Below the pieces are notes generated by a model. It was given only the letters and a program-made list of their open reading frames with translations, did not search any database and had not been told where the DNA came from. A DNA stretch of 45,949 nucleotides from Thermoanaerobaculales bacterium (GTDB taxonomy: Bacteria; Acidobacteriota; Thermoanaerobaculia; Thermoanaerobaculales; Sulfomarinibacteraceae): NCBI GenBank assembly GCA_029287235.1, contig JARFRM010000244.1, forward strand, positions 1-45,949, written 5' to 3'. Each line of letters starts with the position of its first letter. The first letter of the stretch is position 1. The translations under genes and the position numbers were made by a program. This document shows positions 8,128-17,665 of this stretch, piece after piece.

Positions 8128-11100
8128 TCACTCGATCACCACTCTCTCGGCGTAGCGCTCGTAGAGCCTTGTCTGCCTGGTCGAAAGATCAGCCTCGCGA
8201 CCGTCGATGAAGACCCGTTCCACGGTGGTTCGGATCTCGAGGATGTCGCCATCGGTGATGACAAGACTCGCCGACTTCCCGGGCTCGATTGACCCGAGCT
8301 GAGCCCCGACCCCGAGGATCCGAGCGGGGGCGAGGGTGATTGCTTCGAGGGCCGCCTCTTCGGGCAGACCGAAGGCCGCAGCCATGCCCGCCTGATCGGG
8401 CAGATTGCGGGTGTTCGCGACGGAGAAGCTGTTCGCCGAACCGGCAATGCAGAACTCCACGCCGGCTTCATGGAGCCGGGCGGCGGTGGCATAGGCCGTG
8501 TCGTAGGACTCGTCCTCACGTCCGGGCAGAGCGAGGACGTTGGCCACGATCACCGGGATCTTCTTCTCAGCGAGCATCTCAGCCGCCCGCCACATGTCTC
8601 TGCGACCTGCGAGAATGAGGCGAATGCCCTCCTTTTCGGCCCAGGAGACCGCGGCCTTGATCTGCCGGAGTTCCTCGGCGTGGACGATCACCGGGGTGGT
8701 GCCTTCGATCACCGGCAGCATGGCCTCGAGCTGCGGGTCCTCTTCGTGCTCGCCATCTGCGGCCTTGGCGGTGGCATAGGCTCGGGCTCCAGCGAACAGG
8801 TTTTCGAGATCCGTCAGTTTTTCTTTGCGCTCCTTGGTGAGCTCCTCTTCCGTCTTTGGAGGACCAAACCAACTTCGGGTCGGGACGAAGGCCGGCCACT
8901 GGATGTGCATGGCGACCGGTGCGGCGGCGGTGAGGTCCTCCCAGCTCCAGCCGTCCAGCCTGATCAGGCTCGAGCTCCCACTCACCAGACCCCCGGTCGG
9001 AACGGTGAGCACATGGGTGAGACCGTTGGCGCGGGTCACCGGAATCACCGTAGAATCCGGATTCACCGCGATGGCGGTGTTGAGCCCCGGGTTGAGATTG
9101 CCGAGCTCGGCGATGTCCACGCTCGCCGACACCGACGAGATCTCGATCAGACCGACCACGCTGTTGGCGTCGATGAGACCGGGGAAGACATGCTTCCCGC
9201 GGGCATCGATGACCTCGGCGCCGGCCAGGGGCGCGAGACCCGCCCCGACCTCGACGATGCGCCCGGCCCGGAACGAAACCGTACCGTTTTCGATGGTCTC
9301 GCCCGCCACGGTATGGACGGTGGCGCCGACGATGGAGACGGATCCTCCAAGCGAGGCCAGCCGGTCGTCATATACGGGGGCACGGGCCGGGAGATTCGCG
9401 GTCGATGGCGATGGCTCATCCTCACTTTGGTTTGTCGTCGCATCCTTCGCATCACCGCGGATGGCCGCCACCATTTCGGTGCGGCTCTCGGCCACTCTTG
9501 CCGCATCCTCCAGATCTACGGTCCGATCAAACTCCAGGAAACCATCGACCCAGGTCTGATTCACGATGGAGTAGACGCTGAGCGGGTGGCCGGACCAGAG
9601 GACGAGATCGGCGTCCTTGCCGGGCTCCAGGGATCCCAAGCGACTCCCGAGGTCAAGTTGCTCAGCGGCGTGGGAGGTAACGGTGGCCAGCGCCTCTTCT
9701 TCACCGAGACCACCGTACTTGATGGCTTTGGCGGCCTCGAGATTGAGTCGCCGCGCCAGTTCCGGGGAATCGGAGCTGAAGCTGACGCTGACCCCACGAC
9801 CGACGAGAAGAGCCCCGTTGTAGGGTGTCGCGTCGAATGCTTCGAGCTTGTAGCCCCACCAGTCGCTCTGGGTGGTGACCGCGGCGCCGTGGGCAGCGAT
9901 CTCGTCGGCGATCTTGTAACCTTCGAGTCCGTGTTCAAAGGTCCTGACCCGGATCCCAAACGCCTCGGCGAGGCGCATCATCGCGAGCATCTCGTCCTGC
10001 CGATAGGCGTGGCAGTGGATCTGCCGATCGCCATCGAGAATCTCGAGGACGGTCTCGAGCTGGAGGTCGCGGCGGGGCGGGGCGGTCAATGCCTGCTCGG
10101 AAGCCGACAGTGAATCGTAGGTCTGCCAGTCATATTGGTAGTTCCTGGCTGCGGTGAACGACCTGCGGATCGCCTCGATGACACCCATCCGGGTCTTCGG
10201 GTAGCGAGGTTTCGCAGACCGGCCTCCCATGTTGGAACGTTTCGGGTTTTCGCCGAGAGCGAACTTGATACCCCGGCGGCCGCCGATCAGCAGCTCGTCG
10301 GCGGTGGCGTTTCGTTTGAGCTTGATCACCACATCCTGACCACCAATGGCGTTTGCGGAACCGTGTAGAAGGTGTGAGACGGTGAGACCGCCGGCGAGTT
10401 GCCGGTAGATGTTGACGTCGTCGGGCGTGACGATGTCCTCGATCCGGGTCTCGGCGGTGACGATGTTCGAGCCCTCGTTGGTTCCGCCACGCTGGGCGAT
10501 GTGACTGTGGACATCGATGAGCCCGGGGGTGATGTGCATCCCCTGGGCATCGATGACGGTGGCCCCCCGTGGACGGTCGAGATCGACACCGACTTCGATG
10601 ATGAGTCCGTCGTGGATCAGGACGTCCGCCTCCGGAACGACTCCCCGTGGACCCTGGGTCCAAACCGTGGCATTGGTGAAGAGCCACTGGCCTCGGGGCT
10701 CGCCATTTCGGCCCTCGATGACGGCCACCCGAGATTGGGGGTTGTCGGAATCGTCGCCGGTTTGCTCTTTCTCGGGCTTCTCCCCATCGGTTTTCCCGGC
10801 CTCGGCAACCGTGTGGGCGGTGCCATCGACAAAGACCTGTTTGGCGGCCGAGTCCTCGGCAAAGATCGGGCCGTTGAAAATCGCAACGTTTGCGATCTTT
10901 CCGGCTTCCAAAGTGCCGACGACGCCGGCAATCCCCATGAGTTCAGCGGGGACGGTGGTCAAGGCGGCCAGCGCTGTCGCCTCAGACAGTCCCTCCTCAA
11001 GCATCCGGGCCATGTTCTTGTTGAAGACCTCGAGTTTCTCGAGCCCATTGGTGGTCAGTGCGAACTCAATGCCGGCTTGCTCGAGGCGGGCGGCGTTGGC

Positions 11101-12102
11101 GGGCGCCCCCAGATAGCGACGCATGGTTTTGATGGTGACGTCCAGCGCTTCTTCATCGGTGGCGACCCGGGGTTTCTTCGGCCACGCCACTGGGATGATC
11201 AGCGGGCGTCCCGTCGCTTTGATCTGATCGGCCGCCTCCCATTCGTAGCCCGGGGCCACGATGGCTGCCGAGAGACCGAACTCATCGGCGATCCGGGCCG
11301 AGAGCAAGACATCTTCGGTCGAGGCCGCGTGGAAGAGGGCGAGCTGGGTGCCCGCCACCATGGGCTCGAGAGCGACAAAGGCCGCCACGTGGTCGGGACG
11401 CTCCATCCCGAGCGGGTTCCGCTCATAGCGATCGGCCCACTCGAGGTGATGTCGGACATCGAGGAGCGTTTGCCGGATGATCGCCACCGCGCCCATGAGG
11501 CTGGTCGGATAGCTGCCGCCATAGTCACCGTGCTCGTATCCGATGTGCTGGGCAACATCATCCTCGAGGATGATCTGAGAAACCGGACGATCGTCGGCCA
11601 GGAGCACCGCGGCTCCGGTCCCGCGGAGGACACCTCCGGACGGGGTCACAGCGATGGTGGTGAAGCCGAGTCTGCGAAGCTGCTCGGATCTCTTGGCGGT
11701 CTCACCCGCAAAGGGTGTGAGCGAGTGGCTCGCCTTCACCTCGGGGTGGATCCGAGAGATGGGATGGATGGGGCCGGTCGGGGTCGCATTCGTTGGGGGT
11801 CGCCCACTCGTGCCGGGTTTGTTCGCGAGGTCGACCACCGGATCGATGAGACCGGGATAAACCCACAGTCCTTCGCCGTCGATCGTGACCGCATCGGCGG
11901 GTGGGGCAATGTCTCTGCCCACCGACTCGATGAGGCCGTCCCGTAGGACCAGGGTGCCGTTGTCGATCCGCTCGCCCGGCGACGGAACCACGGTGGCGCC
12001 CTGGATGCAATAGACGCGCGGTCGATCGGCCCACCCGGTCGCGGCTGTGAGGATCAGACATACCACACAGAGAAACACCCGTCCGAAAACGTTCAATCTC
12101 AT
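8128..12102 (-). CDS. secreted triple-module amidohydrolase-like protein
   Basis: A 1324-residue exported protein. The start at 12102 follows GGAGGGGG and gives a signal peptide (MRLNVFGRVFLCVVCLILTA, cleavage near GWA-D). Three amidohydrolase-superfamily modules follow in tandem, each opening with the same beta-sandwich pattern (GATVVPSPGE near 36, NATVWTQGP near 475, GATVHTVAGE near 915) and each with a PGLID signature (83-87, near 527 and 974-978). Only the middle module keeps metal ligands: His532 and His534 in DVHSH, His696/His698 in HCHAY, His724 in FEHGLEG and Asp778 in SSDSPE. The first module reads GLIDPVVDL and the third GLIDANSVV where HxH should be, so both look catalytically dead. 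The family includes imidazolonepropionase- and dipeptidase-like enzymes; the substrate is unknown. It is divergent from the M29 peptidase gene. Confidence 0.85.
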   Translation of the reverse strand: MRLNVFGRVFLCVVCLILTAATGWADRPRVYCIQGATVVPSPGERIDNGTLVLRDGLIESVGRDIAPPADAVTIDGEGLWVYPGLIDPVVDLANKPGTSGRPPTNATPTGPIHPISRIHPEVKASHSLTPFAGETAKRSEQLRRLGFTTIAVTPSGGVLRGTGAAVLLADDRPVSQIILEDDVAQHIGYEHGDYGGSYPTSLMGAVAIIRQTLLDVRHHLEWADRYERNPLGMERPDHVAAFVALEPMVAGTQLALFHAASTEDVLLSARIADEFGLSAAIVAPGYEWEAADQIKATGRPLIIPVAWPKKPRVATDEEALDVTIKTMRRYLGAPANAARLEQAGIEFALTTNGLEKLEVFNKNMARMLEEGLSEATALAALTTVPAELMGIAGVVGTLEAGKIANVAIFNGPIFAEDSAAKQVFVDGTAHTVAEAGKTDGEKPEKEQTGDDSDNPQSRVAVIEGRNGEPRGQWLFTNATVWTQGPRGVVPEADVLIHDGLIIEVGVDLDRPRGATVIDAQGMHITPGLIDVHSHIAQRGGTNEGSNIVTAETRIEDIVTPDDVNIYRQLAGGLTVSHLLHGSANAIGGQDVVIKLKRNATADELLIGGRRGIKFALGENPKRSNMGGRSAKPRYPKTRMGVIEAIRRSFTAARNYQYDWQTYDSLSASEQALTAPPRRDLQLETVLEILDGDRQIHCHAYRQDEMLAMMRLAEAFGIRVRTFEHGLEGYKIADEIAAHGAAVTTQSDWWGYKLEAFDATPYNGALLVGRGVSVSFSSDSPELARRLNLEAAKAIKYGGLGEEEALATVTSHAAEQLDLGSRLGSLEPGKDADLVLWSGHPLSVYSIVNQTWVDGFLEFDRTVDLEDAARVAESRTEMVAAIRGDAKDATTNQSEDEPSPSTANLPARAPVYDDRLASLGGSVSIVGATVHTVAGETIENGTVSFRAGRIVEVGAGLAPLAGAEVIDARGKHVFPGLIDANSVVGLIEISSVSASVDIAELGNLNPGLNTAIAVNPDSTVIPVTRANGLTHVLTVPTGGLVSGSSSLIRLDGWSWEDLTAAAPVAMHIQWPAFVPTRSWFGPPKTEEELTKERKEKLTDLENLFAGARAYATAKAADGEHEEDPQLEAMLPVIEGTTPVIVHAEELRQIKAAVSWAEKEGIRLILAGRRDMWRAAEMLAEKKIPVIVANVLALPGREDESYDTAYATAARLHEAGVEFCIAGSANSFSVANTRNLPDQAGMAAAFGLPEEAALEAITLAPARILGVGAQLGSIEPGKSASLVITDGDILEIRTTVERVFIDGREADLSTRQTRLYERYAERVVIE

Positions 12103-12223
12103 TGCGAAGCCCCCTCCGTTGGAGAGCAAGTATAGACCCGACGAATCGCATTTCGGCGCCATTTCGGTGGGTATCGGGTTGAAGTAGAATCGGCGGACAG
12201 GACAACTCTGAGGAGGAGATCGC

Positions 12224-13219
12224 ATGGCGAATCTCGATCGGATGATTGAATCGGCACGACGGGCCCTGGTCGAGGTCCTCCAGCTCCGACCCACCGATCG
12301 GGTCCTGGTGGTTCAGGACCCGCAGTGTCAGAAGTGCTCGGACGCTTTTTACCAGGCGGCACTCGCCGAGGGCTGCGCCACAACAGCCTATTCCCTTCCC
12401 GCCAGCGGGCGGCCTCTCAAATCGATGCCGAGTGACATGGCCGCGTCGGTCGAAGGCCACGATGTGGTCATCAACGTCATGTCGGGCTCGAGCGACGAGG
12501 TCCCTTTTCGTATCGAGTGGTTGACCCTCCTTGAAGAACGGGCCCTCCGGGTCGGTCACAGTCCGAACATCCGCGAGGACATGATGGAGGACGGTCCGAT
12601 GGACGTCGACTACGGTCTCATGGCCGATCGGGCCGATCGTCTGATCGACGCACTCGACGAGGCGGTTTCGGTTCGAATCACCACGCCCCTCGGCACCGAT
12701 GTCACTCTCGACCTCCGGGGCCGCCGGTTCATCACCGATGTCAAGATCACCGAAACCGAGAGGGGCGTCAATCTCCCATGCGGTGAGATCTACTGTGCGC
12801 CCGTCGAAGACGGCGCCGAGGGCGTTCTGGTCGTCGATGGACCGATCGGCGGCGAGGGCGCGCCCCCGTCACCGGTCATCCTCGGAATCGAGACGGGCCG
12901 GGTGACGAGCGTTCGCTGCGACACCCCGCGGTGGCAGGAACGAATCACCGAACTGCTGGACACGGATGCCGGCGCCCGCACCATCGGCGAGCTCGGGATC
13001 GGGCTCAACCCGAATGCGCGGCTCGTCGGGGTCATGCTCGAGGATGAGAAGGCCTACCGTACGGCTCACATCGCCTTCGGAAGCAACATCGGCATCCCCG
13101 GCGGTGTCAACGAGTCGACCACTCACATCGACTACCTCGTCCACCGCCCGACGATCGTGGCGCTGTTTGAGGAAGAAACCGCACGTACGGTTGTCTCCGA
13201 TGGCGAAATCAGGGTCTGA
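12224..13219 (+). CDS. M29-like aminopeptidase (aminopeptidase T family)
   Basis: A 331-residue cytoplasmic enzyme with AGGAGGAG seven bases before the ATG. The C-terminal half has the family features that carry the metal ligands: GEIYCAPVEDGAEG, then GELGIGLNPNARLVG, EDEKAYRTAHIAFGSN and STTHIDYLVHRP (acidic residues with two His and the Asp of HIDY). Members release N-terminal amino acids from peptides using two metal ions. At 331 residues it is shorter than typical M29 enzymes of about 400 but similar to other family members that keep only this core. It stands 121 bases from the divergent amidohydrolase gene, and a TAGAAT at 12185-12190 could be its -10 box. With its neighbours it points to peptide catabolism. 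Confidence 0.78.
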   Translation: MANLDRMIESARRALVEVLQLRPTDRVLVVQDPQCQKCSDAFYQAALAEGCATTAYSLPASGRPLKSMPSDMAASVEGHDVVINVMSGSSDEVPFRIEWLTLLEERALRVGHSPNIREDMMEDGPMDVDYGLMADRADRLIDALDEAVSVRITTPLGTDVTLDLRGRRFITDVKITETERGVNLPCGEIYCAPVEDGAEGVLVVDGPIGGEGAPPSPVILGIETGRVTSVRCDTPRWQERITELLDTDAGARTIGELGIGLNPNARLVGVMLEDEKAYRTAHIAFGSNIGIPGGVNESTTHIDYLVHRPTIVALFEEETARTVVSDGEIRV

Positions 13220-13322
13220 CGGATCGGAAAGAGGCTGAACACCGTAACCGGTCCGGAGCCACCGTTGTTCTGCTAGAGTTTGAGCGGAACTCTCACTGAG
13301 TGTGGGCTTCAAGGAGGGATGG

Positions 13323-14720
13323 ATGGCTCTGCTACCGGGCGAGGCGATGTCCAATGTCGACGCCGCGTGGCTCCACATGGAGGACCGCACGAACCTGATG
13401 ATCATCACCGGGGTGTTGTCCTTTTATGAAAAGCTCGAGTTCCCCAAGCTCAAAGAACTCATCGAGGATCGCTTTCTCGGTTACGACAGATTCCGGCAGC
13501 GGGTTGTCGAATCGCCGCTCCCCATGGTCGGCCCGCGCTGGGTCGAGGACAAGTACTTCAATCTGAGGTCGCACCTGCAGAGGGTGGCATTGCCGGACCC
13601 CGGCGGACAGGACGAACTTCAGGAGATGGTCAGCACCCTGATGTCGACCCCCCTCGACGCCACCAAACCTCTGTGGCAGTTCCAGTACATCGAAAACTAC
13701 CGCGGCGGATCGGCGGTGGTGGCCCGCATCCACCACTGCATCGCCGACGGCATCGCCCTGGTCAGGGTGTTGCTCGGAATGACCGACGACTCGCCGAAGG
13801 GCTCGCCCAAGGTGCGGAGGACCCGACGGCGGCGCGCTCCGCTGGGCGGTGGCCCGTGGTTGCCCGAGGTGGTCAACGAGGCTCTTTACTCGGTTCGCCG
13901 GGCTACCGGAAAGGTGGTGGACGGGACCATCGAGACCCTCCTCGACCCGGCTCGGACCGCCGAGCTTGCGGGAGAAGGTCTCAAAGCCACCGGCGTTCTC
14001 GGCCGTCTGGCCCTCATGCCGGCCGACCCCATGACCCGGTTGAAGGGTGACCTCGGCACCGCAAAACGTTGCGCATGGTCCAAGGTTCTCGCCCTCGATG
14101 AGGTCAAGTCATTCAGCAAAACGACCGGCGCAACCATCAACGACGTTCTGCTCAACGGTGTCGCAGGCGCCTTGCGTCGCTACCTCATTGCGCGGGGAGA
14201 GGAGCTCAGACCCGGGCTCGAGATCCGAGCCATCGTTCCGGTGAACCTCCGCCCGGAGGGGGCGGTGGAACAGCTTGGAAATCGTTTTGGACTGGTTTTT
14301 CTCGCGTTGCCGGTGGGCGTCGCGGACCGAACGGAGCGTTTGCGGGAGCTCAAGGCGCGAATGGACTCGATCAAGAACTCCACCGAAGCGGTGGTGACCT
14401 ACGCCGTGCTCAATGCCCTGGGGACCGCCAGCTCCTCGGTGGAGAGCCAGGCGGTGCGCTTTTTCGGCTCCAAGGCGACGGCGGTGATGACCAATGTTCC
14501 AGGTCCCCGAGAGGAGCTGTATCTTGCCGGCAAGGCCATGAGGAGCATGATGTTCTGGGTTCCCCAGGCGGCGCATCTCGGTCTCGGGGTCAGCATTCTC
14601 AGCTACGCCGGGCAGGTCAGGCTCGGTGTCGTCACCGACGCCGGATTGATGCCCGACCCCAAGTCGCTCATCGAGGCCTTCCAGGAGGAGATGGCCGCCG
14701 CCCTGAACGGCAGCGACTGA
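13323..14720 (+). CDS. wax ester synthase / diacylglycerol acyltransferase (WS/DGAT)
   Basis: A 465-residue acyltransferase that uses acyl-CoA to esterify long-chain alcohols or diacylglycerol, making storage wax esters or triacylglycerol. The ATG at 13323 is preferred over an upstream GTG because AAGGAGGG lies just before it and the product then begins MALLPGEAMSNVDAAW, the usual WS/DGAT N-terminus. The active-site HHxxxDG motif is present as HHCIADG at residues 137-143. The later signatures are also there: TKPLWQF before it, INDVLLNGVAGALRRYL in the middle, and AVMTNVPGPREELYLAG near the end. It is 16 bases upstream of an AI-2E-type permease and probably co-transcribed with it. Together with fadNA it indicates both lipid storage and lipid breakdown. 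Confidence 0.92.
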   Translation: MALLPGEAMSNVDAAWLHMEDRTNLMIITGVLSFYEKLEFPKLKELIEDRFLGYDRFRQRVVESPLPMVGPRWVEDKYFNLRSHLQRVALPDPGGQDELQEMVSTLMSTPLDATKPLWQFQYIENYRGGSAVVARIHHCIADGIALVRVLLGMTDDSPKGSPKVRRTRRRRAPLGGGPWLPEVVNEALYSVRRATGKVVDGTIETLLDPARTAELAGEGLKATGVLGRLALMPADPMTRLKGDLGTAKRCAWSKVLALDEVKSFSKTTGATINDVLLNGVAGALRRYLIARGEELRPGLEIRAIVPVNLRPEGAVEQLGNRFGLVFLALPVGVADRTERLRELKARMDSIKNSTEAVVTYAVLNALGTASSSVESQAVRFFGSKATAVMTNVPGPREELYLAGKAMRSMMFWVPQAAHLGLGVSILSYAGQVRLGVVTDAGLMPDPKSLIEAFQEEMAAALNGSD

Positions 14721-14736
14721 CGACCGGAGATCATCA

Positions 14737-15867
14737 ATGCCCATCGAACTGAGCTCCCGCCAGCAAAGCACCGTCGCAACCGCCATCACCATTCTGTCGG
14801 CCGTGATCATCGTCGCGGGCATCGGATTGGTGTGCTGGCTCATCGGCGCTTTCGTCAATGAGTTTTCCACCGTCTTCCTGCCATTGGCGGTTGCTGCGGT
14901 GGCGGCCCTCGTGTTCAAACCGTTCTACGAATGGACCCGCAGCAAATTGCGGGCCAACAAGGTGGTGGCGTTGCTGCTGGTCTTCCTTGCAGTCGTCATC
15001 CCTGTCGCGGGATTGATTTTTTTCTTCGGCGCGCTCATCGTCGACCAGGTGACCGACCTGGTCAAGGCACTTCCCGAAGTGTGGGCTCGGACGGTGGCGT
15101 GGATCAAGACCAACTCACCGATGGTCAGTACCTTCCTCAACGAAAACCCCTACGTACAGGAGATCAAGGCATCGATTGAGGGCCAGGGCGCGGGAATCCT
15201 CAGCGGTCTCGGTGTCGTCGGACGGCAGGCCCTCTCGGCCGGCGCCGGCCTCCTCGCGTGGATCGTTGGCCTCATGGGATGGGCGGTCTTTCCGATCTAT
15301 TTTTCGTTCTTCCTCATGGCCGAACCGATCAGACCCGACGCTTTTGAGGGCTATCTCCCTTTCCTCAAGCCCGAGACCCGCAAGGACATCGTTTACCTTC
15401 TGGGTGAGTTCGTGAACATCATGGTCGCCTTCTTTCGCGGTCAGCTTGTCATCGCCTCGATCCAGGGGGTGCTCTTCGCCGTCGGATTCAGCTTCGTGGG
15501 GTTGAAATATGGAGCCGTCATCGGCATCACCCTGGGGTTCCTCAACATCGTGCCCTACCTCGGAAATATCATCGGCCTCGCAACCGCGTTACCCATCGCC
15601 TTTTTTCAGGACGGCGGAGGCATCGGCCGAGTCGCGGCCGTGCTCGCGGTCTTCGCTCTCGTGCAGGCCATCGAAGGTTATTTTCTGACGCCCAAGATCA
15701 TGGGTGATCGCACGGGGCTCCACCCGGTGGTCATCATCATCGCGATTTTTTTCTGGGGCACGGCTCTCAGCGGTATTTCAGGAATGATTCTAGCCATTCC
15801 CCTGACCGCGTTTCTGGTTGTTTTCTGGCGACTTGCGCGCGAAAAGTACGTCCGCGAGTTGGTGTAA
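14737..15867 (+). CDS. AI-2E family permease
   Basis: A 376-residue integral membrane protein of the AI-2 exporter (TqsA/YdiK) superfamily. The N-terminal half has three hydrophobic segments (about residues 13-40, 45-65 and 70-100) and a soluble stretch near 100-150. The second half has the diagnostic helices, including the family-typical LNIVPYLGNIIG loop and a C-terminal GISGMILAIPLTAFLVVFW segment. GGAGA precedes the ATG, and it is 16 bases after the WS/DGAT gene. Despite the family name, most members have no shown link to autoinducer-2, and transport of small solutes or ions is equally possible. A paralogue lies at 26165-27271. Confidence 0.88.
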   Translation: MPIELSSRQQSTVATAITILSAVIIVAGIGLVCWLIGAFVNEFSTVFLPLAVAAVAALVFKPFYEWTRSKLRANKVVALLLVFLAVVIPVAGLIFFFGALIVDQVTDLVKALPEVWARTVAWIKTNSPMVSTFLNENPYVQEIKASIEGQGAGILSGLGVVGRQALSAGAGLLAWIVGLMGWAVFPIYFSFFLMAEPIRPDAFEGYLPFLKPETRKDIVYLLGEFVNIMVAFFRGQLVIASIQGVLFAVGFSFVGLKYGAVIGITLGFLNIVPYLGNIIGLATALPIAFFQDGGGIGRVAAVLAVFALVQAIEGYFLTPKIMGDRTGLHPVVIIIAIFFWGTALSGISGMILAIPLTAFLVVFWRLAREKYVRELV

Positions 15868-15938
15868 ATCTTCCGCAACCGCATCCGAAGAACTCGACCT
15901 GAAACCTCCCCGGTTGCTATCATCGTCATCGGAGGAGT

Positions 15939-17663
15939 ATGAGATCAGATCGCGTTCTCGTAGCGATGACGCTGGTGTCCTTGGCGTTTGTTCCCGCCGC
16001 ATCGTCGAGCGGGTACGGGGTCAACGCCCACATCCCGTCTTCTTCCGTCGCCGACCGGATTCAGTCCGCCGGGATCGAGTGGGTACGGATCGACTTCCTG
16101 TGGTTGTTGGCCGAGCCTGAGCGGGATGTCTATGATTGGTCGGTCTACGATGCCCTCGTCGATCGACTCGAGGCCCGCGGTCTTCGAATCTTCGCCGGAC
16201 TGGGGGCGACCCCTGCATGGGCCACGTCCGGACCAGAATTCTCGGGCGTTCCAGACGAACCCGACCAGTGGAGCGAGTTCTGCTACCTCGCGGCGCGGCG
16301 GTACGCCGGACGCATCCATGCGTGGGCTCTGTGGAACGAGCCCAACCTCGATCGGTTCTGGGAAGGGACCCGCCAGCAGTACATCGATGTGATTCTGCTC
16401 CCGGGAAGCCAGTCAATCACCCTCGGTGATCCGTCGGCGCTGTTGTGCGCACCCGATGTCGCCCATCTCAGCAGCGCAAACTGGGACGACTGGCTCAGGG
16501 CCACCATTCGCGCCGCCGGGGATCGGCTGGATGTCGTCACCCACCACATCTACCCAAGCAACGGTTTTGCGTCTGAGGTCACCTACGATCTGGAAACCGG
16601 TGGCCCGTTGCCGTTTTCGCCGCCGTCGGTAGAGGAGGTGCTGCGGGACACCGGCTGGTGGCAGCGTCCGTTTTGGCTCACCGAAACCGGGGTCGAGAGC
16701 GACAGATGGGGCGAGGGTCGGCAGGCGAATTTTGTCGGGACCCTGCTCGACCAGTGGTTTTCGCCTTCACGAGGACATCGCAATTGGGTCGACCGGATCT
16801 TTTTCTATGAGATGAACGACTCACCCAGCCCGTCGGCCTACACCTTCGGCTTGCTTCGCGGGCCACCCGAACTGGATCCCAAGGAGGCCTATGATGTTTA
16901 CTCTCAGTCGATTGCCCAGGCGGTTGTGGACGACGCCGAGCTCGTGAGCGTCGACGTGCCCCGGTTCTTCAGCTTCGGGGAGAGCCAAACGTCAACCATC
17001 ACACTACGCAATACCGGCACCACAGCGTGGAGCTCGGAGCAGATGACGTGGTTTGCCGCCGAGGTCGACTCCCCCGGCTGGTCCGTCGAGGTCGAGCAGC
17101 TCTCGGGGGAAGAAAGCGTCGAATCCGGCGAGATTCACGGATATCACCTCTTGATCACTCCTCCGAGCTCACCGTTCAAGGAGATCGGCAGCAATCCGGT
17201 GTTTTCGGCCCGAATGGAGCGGGAGAGCGCCTGGCCGTTCGGCGACCTCCTCCGGCAGGAGCTCGTTCTCGCATACGCACCTCCGCCGATCATCACAGAG
17301 CAGCCGGTTTCGAAGCAGATCGTTCCGGGAGCAACGGCCAGGCTCCACCTCGAAGCTGCCGGGACCCCGCCCCTGAGCTATCGATGGCTCCGCAACGGCA
17401 CCGAAGTGACCGACGGCGATCTCTTCTCCGGCGCAGACACCGCCACCTTGATCGTCAGAGCTATGTCCCACGAAGCTGAGGCTTTCTACCAGTGCATCGT
17501 GTCCAATGATGTCGGCGACGTGGTTTCCGGAGTGGCGTCCGTCACCATCGGCCAGGCTGCACCCCGCCAAAGCGGAGATCGGGTTTCGCCGAATCGACCG
17601 CCACCGCAGACCCCGCCGGCCGCTATCGATCTTCGGTTTTCGGGTCCCCCGACACCGGGTTGA
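15939..17663 (+). CDS. secreted glycoside hydrolase-like protein with Ig-like domains
   Basis: A 574-residue exported protein with a signal peptide (MRSDRVLVAMTLVSLAFVPA) and GGAGG three bases before the ATG. Residues about 25-325 look like a clan GH-A TIM barrel: GIEWVRIDFLW on an early strand, acid/base Glu134 in ALWNEPN, and nucleophile Glu249 in WLTETGVE. This arrangement occurs in families such as GH39 and GH5, but I cannot name the family or substrate. Residues about 335-435 form a beta-sandwich like the NBR1-type Ig-like domain (TSTITLRNTGTTAWSSEQ). Residues 447-537 are a classical I-set Ig domain (YRWLRNGTEVTDG, FYQCIVSN). The tail is proline-rich. It is convergent with the receiver gene, with two bases between stop codons. 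Confidence 0.75.
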   Translation: MRSDRVLVAMTLVSLAFVPAASSSGYGVNAHIPSSSVADRIQSAGIEWVRIDFLWLLAEPERDVYDWSVYDALVDRLEARGLRIFAGLGATPAWATSGPEFSGVPDEPDQWSEFCYLAARRYAGRIHAWALWNEPNLDRFWEGTRQQYIDVILLPGSQSITLGDPSALLCAPDVAHLSSANWDDWLRATIRAAGDRLDVVTHHIYPSNGFASEVTYDLETGGPLPFSPPSVEEVLRDTGWWQRPFWLTETGVESDRWGEGRQANFVGTLLDQWFSPSRGHRNWVDRIFFYEMNDSPSPSAYTFGLLRGPPELDPKEAYDVYSQSIAQAVVDDAELVSVDVPRFFSFGESQTSTITLRNTGTTAWSSEQMTWFAAEVDSPGWSVEVEQLSGEESVESGEIHGYHLLITPPSSPFKEIGSNPVFSARMERESAWPFGDLLRQELVLAYAPPPIITEQPVSKQIVPGATARLHLEAAGTPPLSYRWLRNGTEVTDGDLFSGADTATLIVRAMSHEAEAFYQCIVSNDVGDVVSGVASVTIGQAAPRQSGDRVSPNRPPPQTPPAAIDLRFSGPPTPG

Positions 17664-17665
17664 TC

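Noticed and set aside
10399..11946. 515-codon open frame antisense to the triple amidohydrolase
   Set aside because: It has no recognisable domain, its composition mirrors the codon bias of the opposite strand, and the opposing frame has clear amidohydrolase motifs.
14737..15867. Quorum-sensing exporter function for the AI-2E proteins
   Set aside because: The family name comes from one studied member; no luxS or autoinducer gene is visible and the sequence does not show the substrate.
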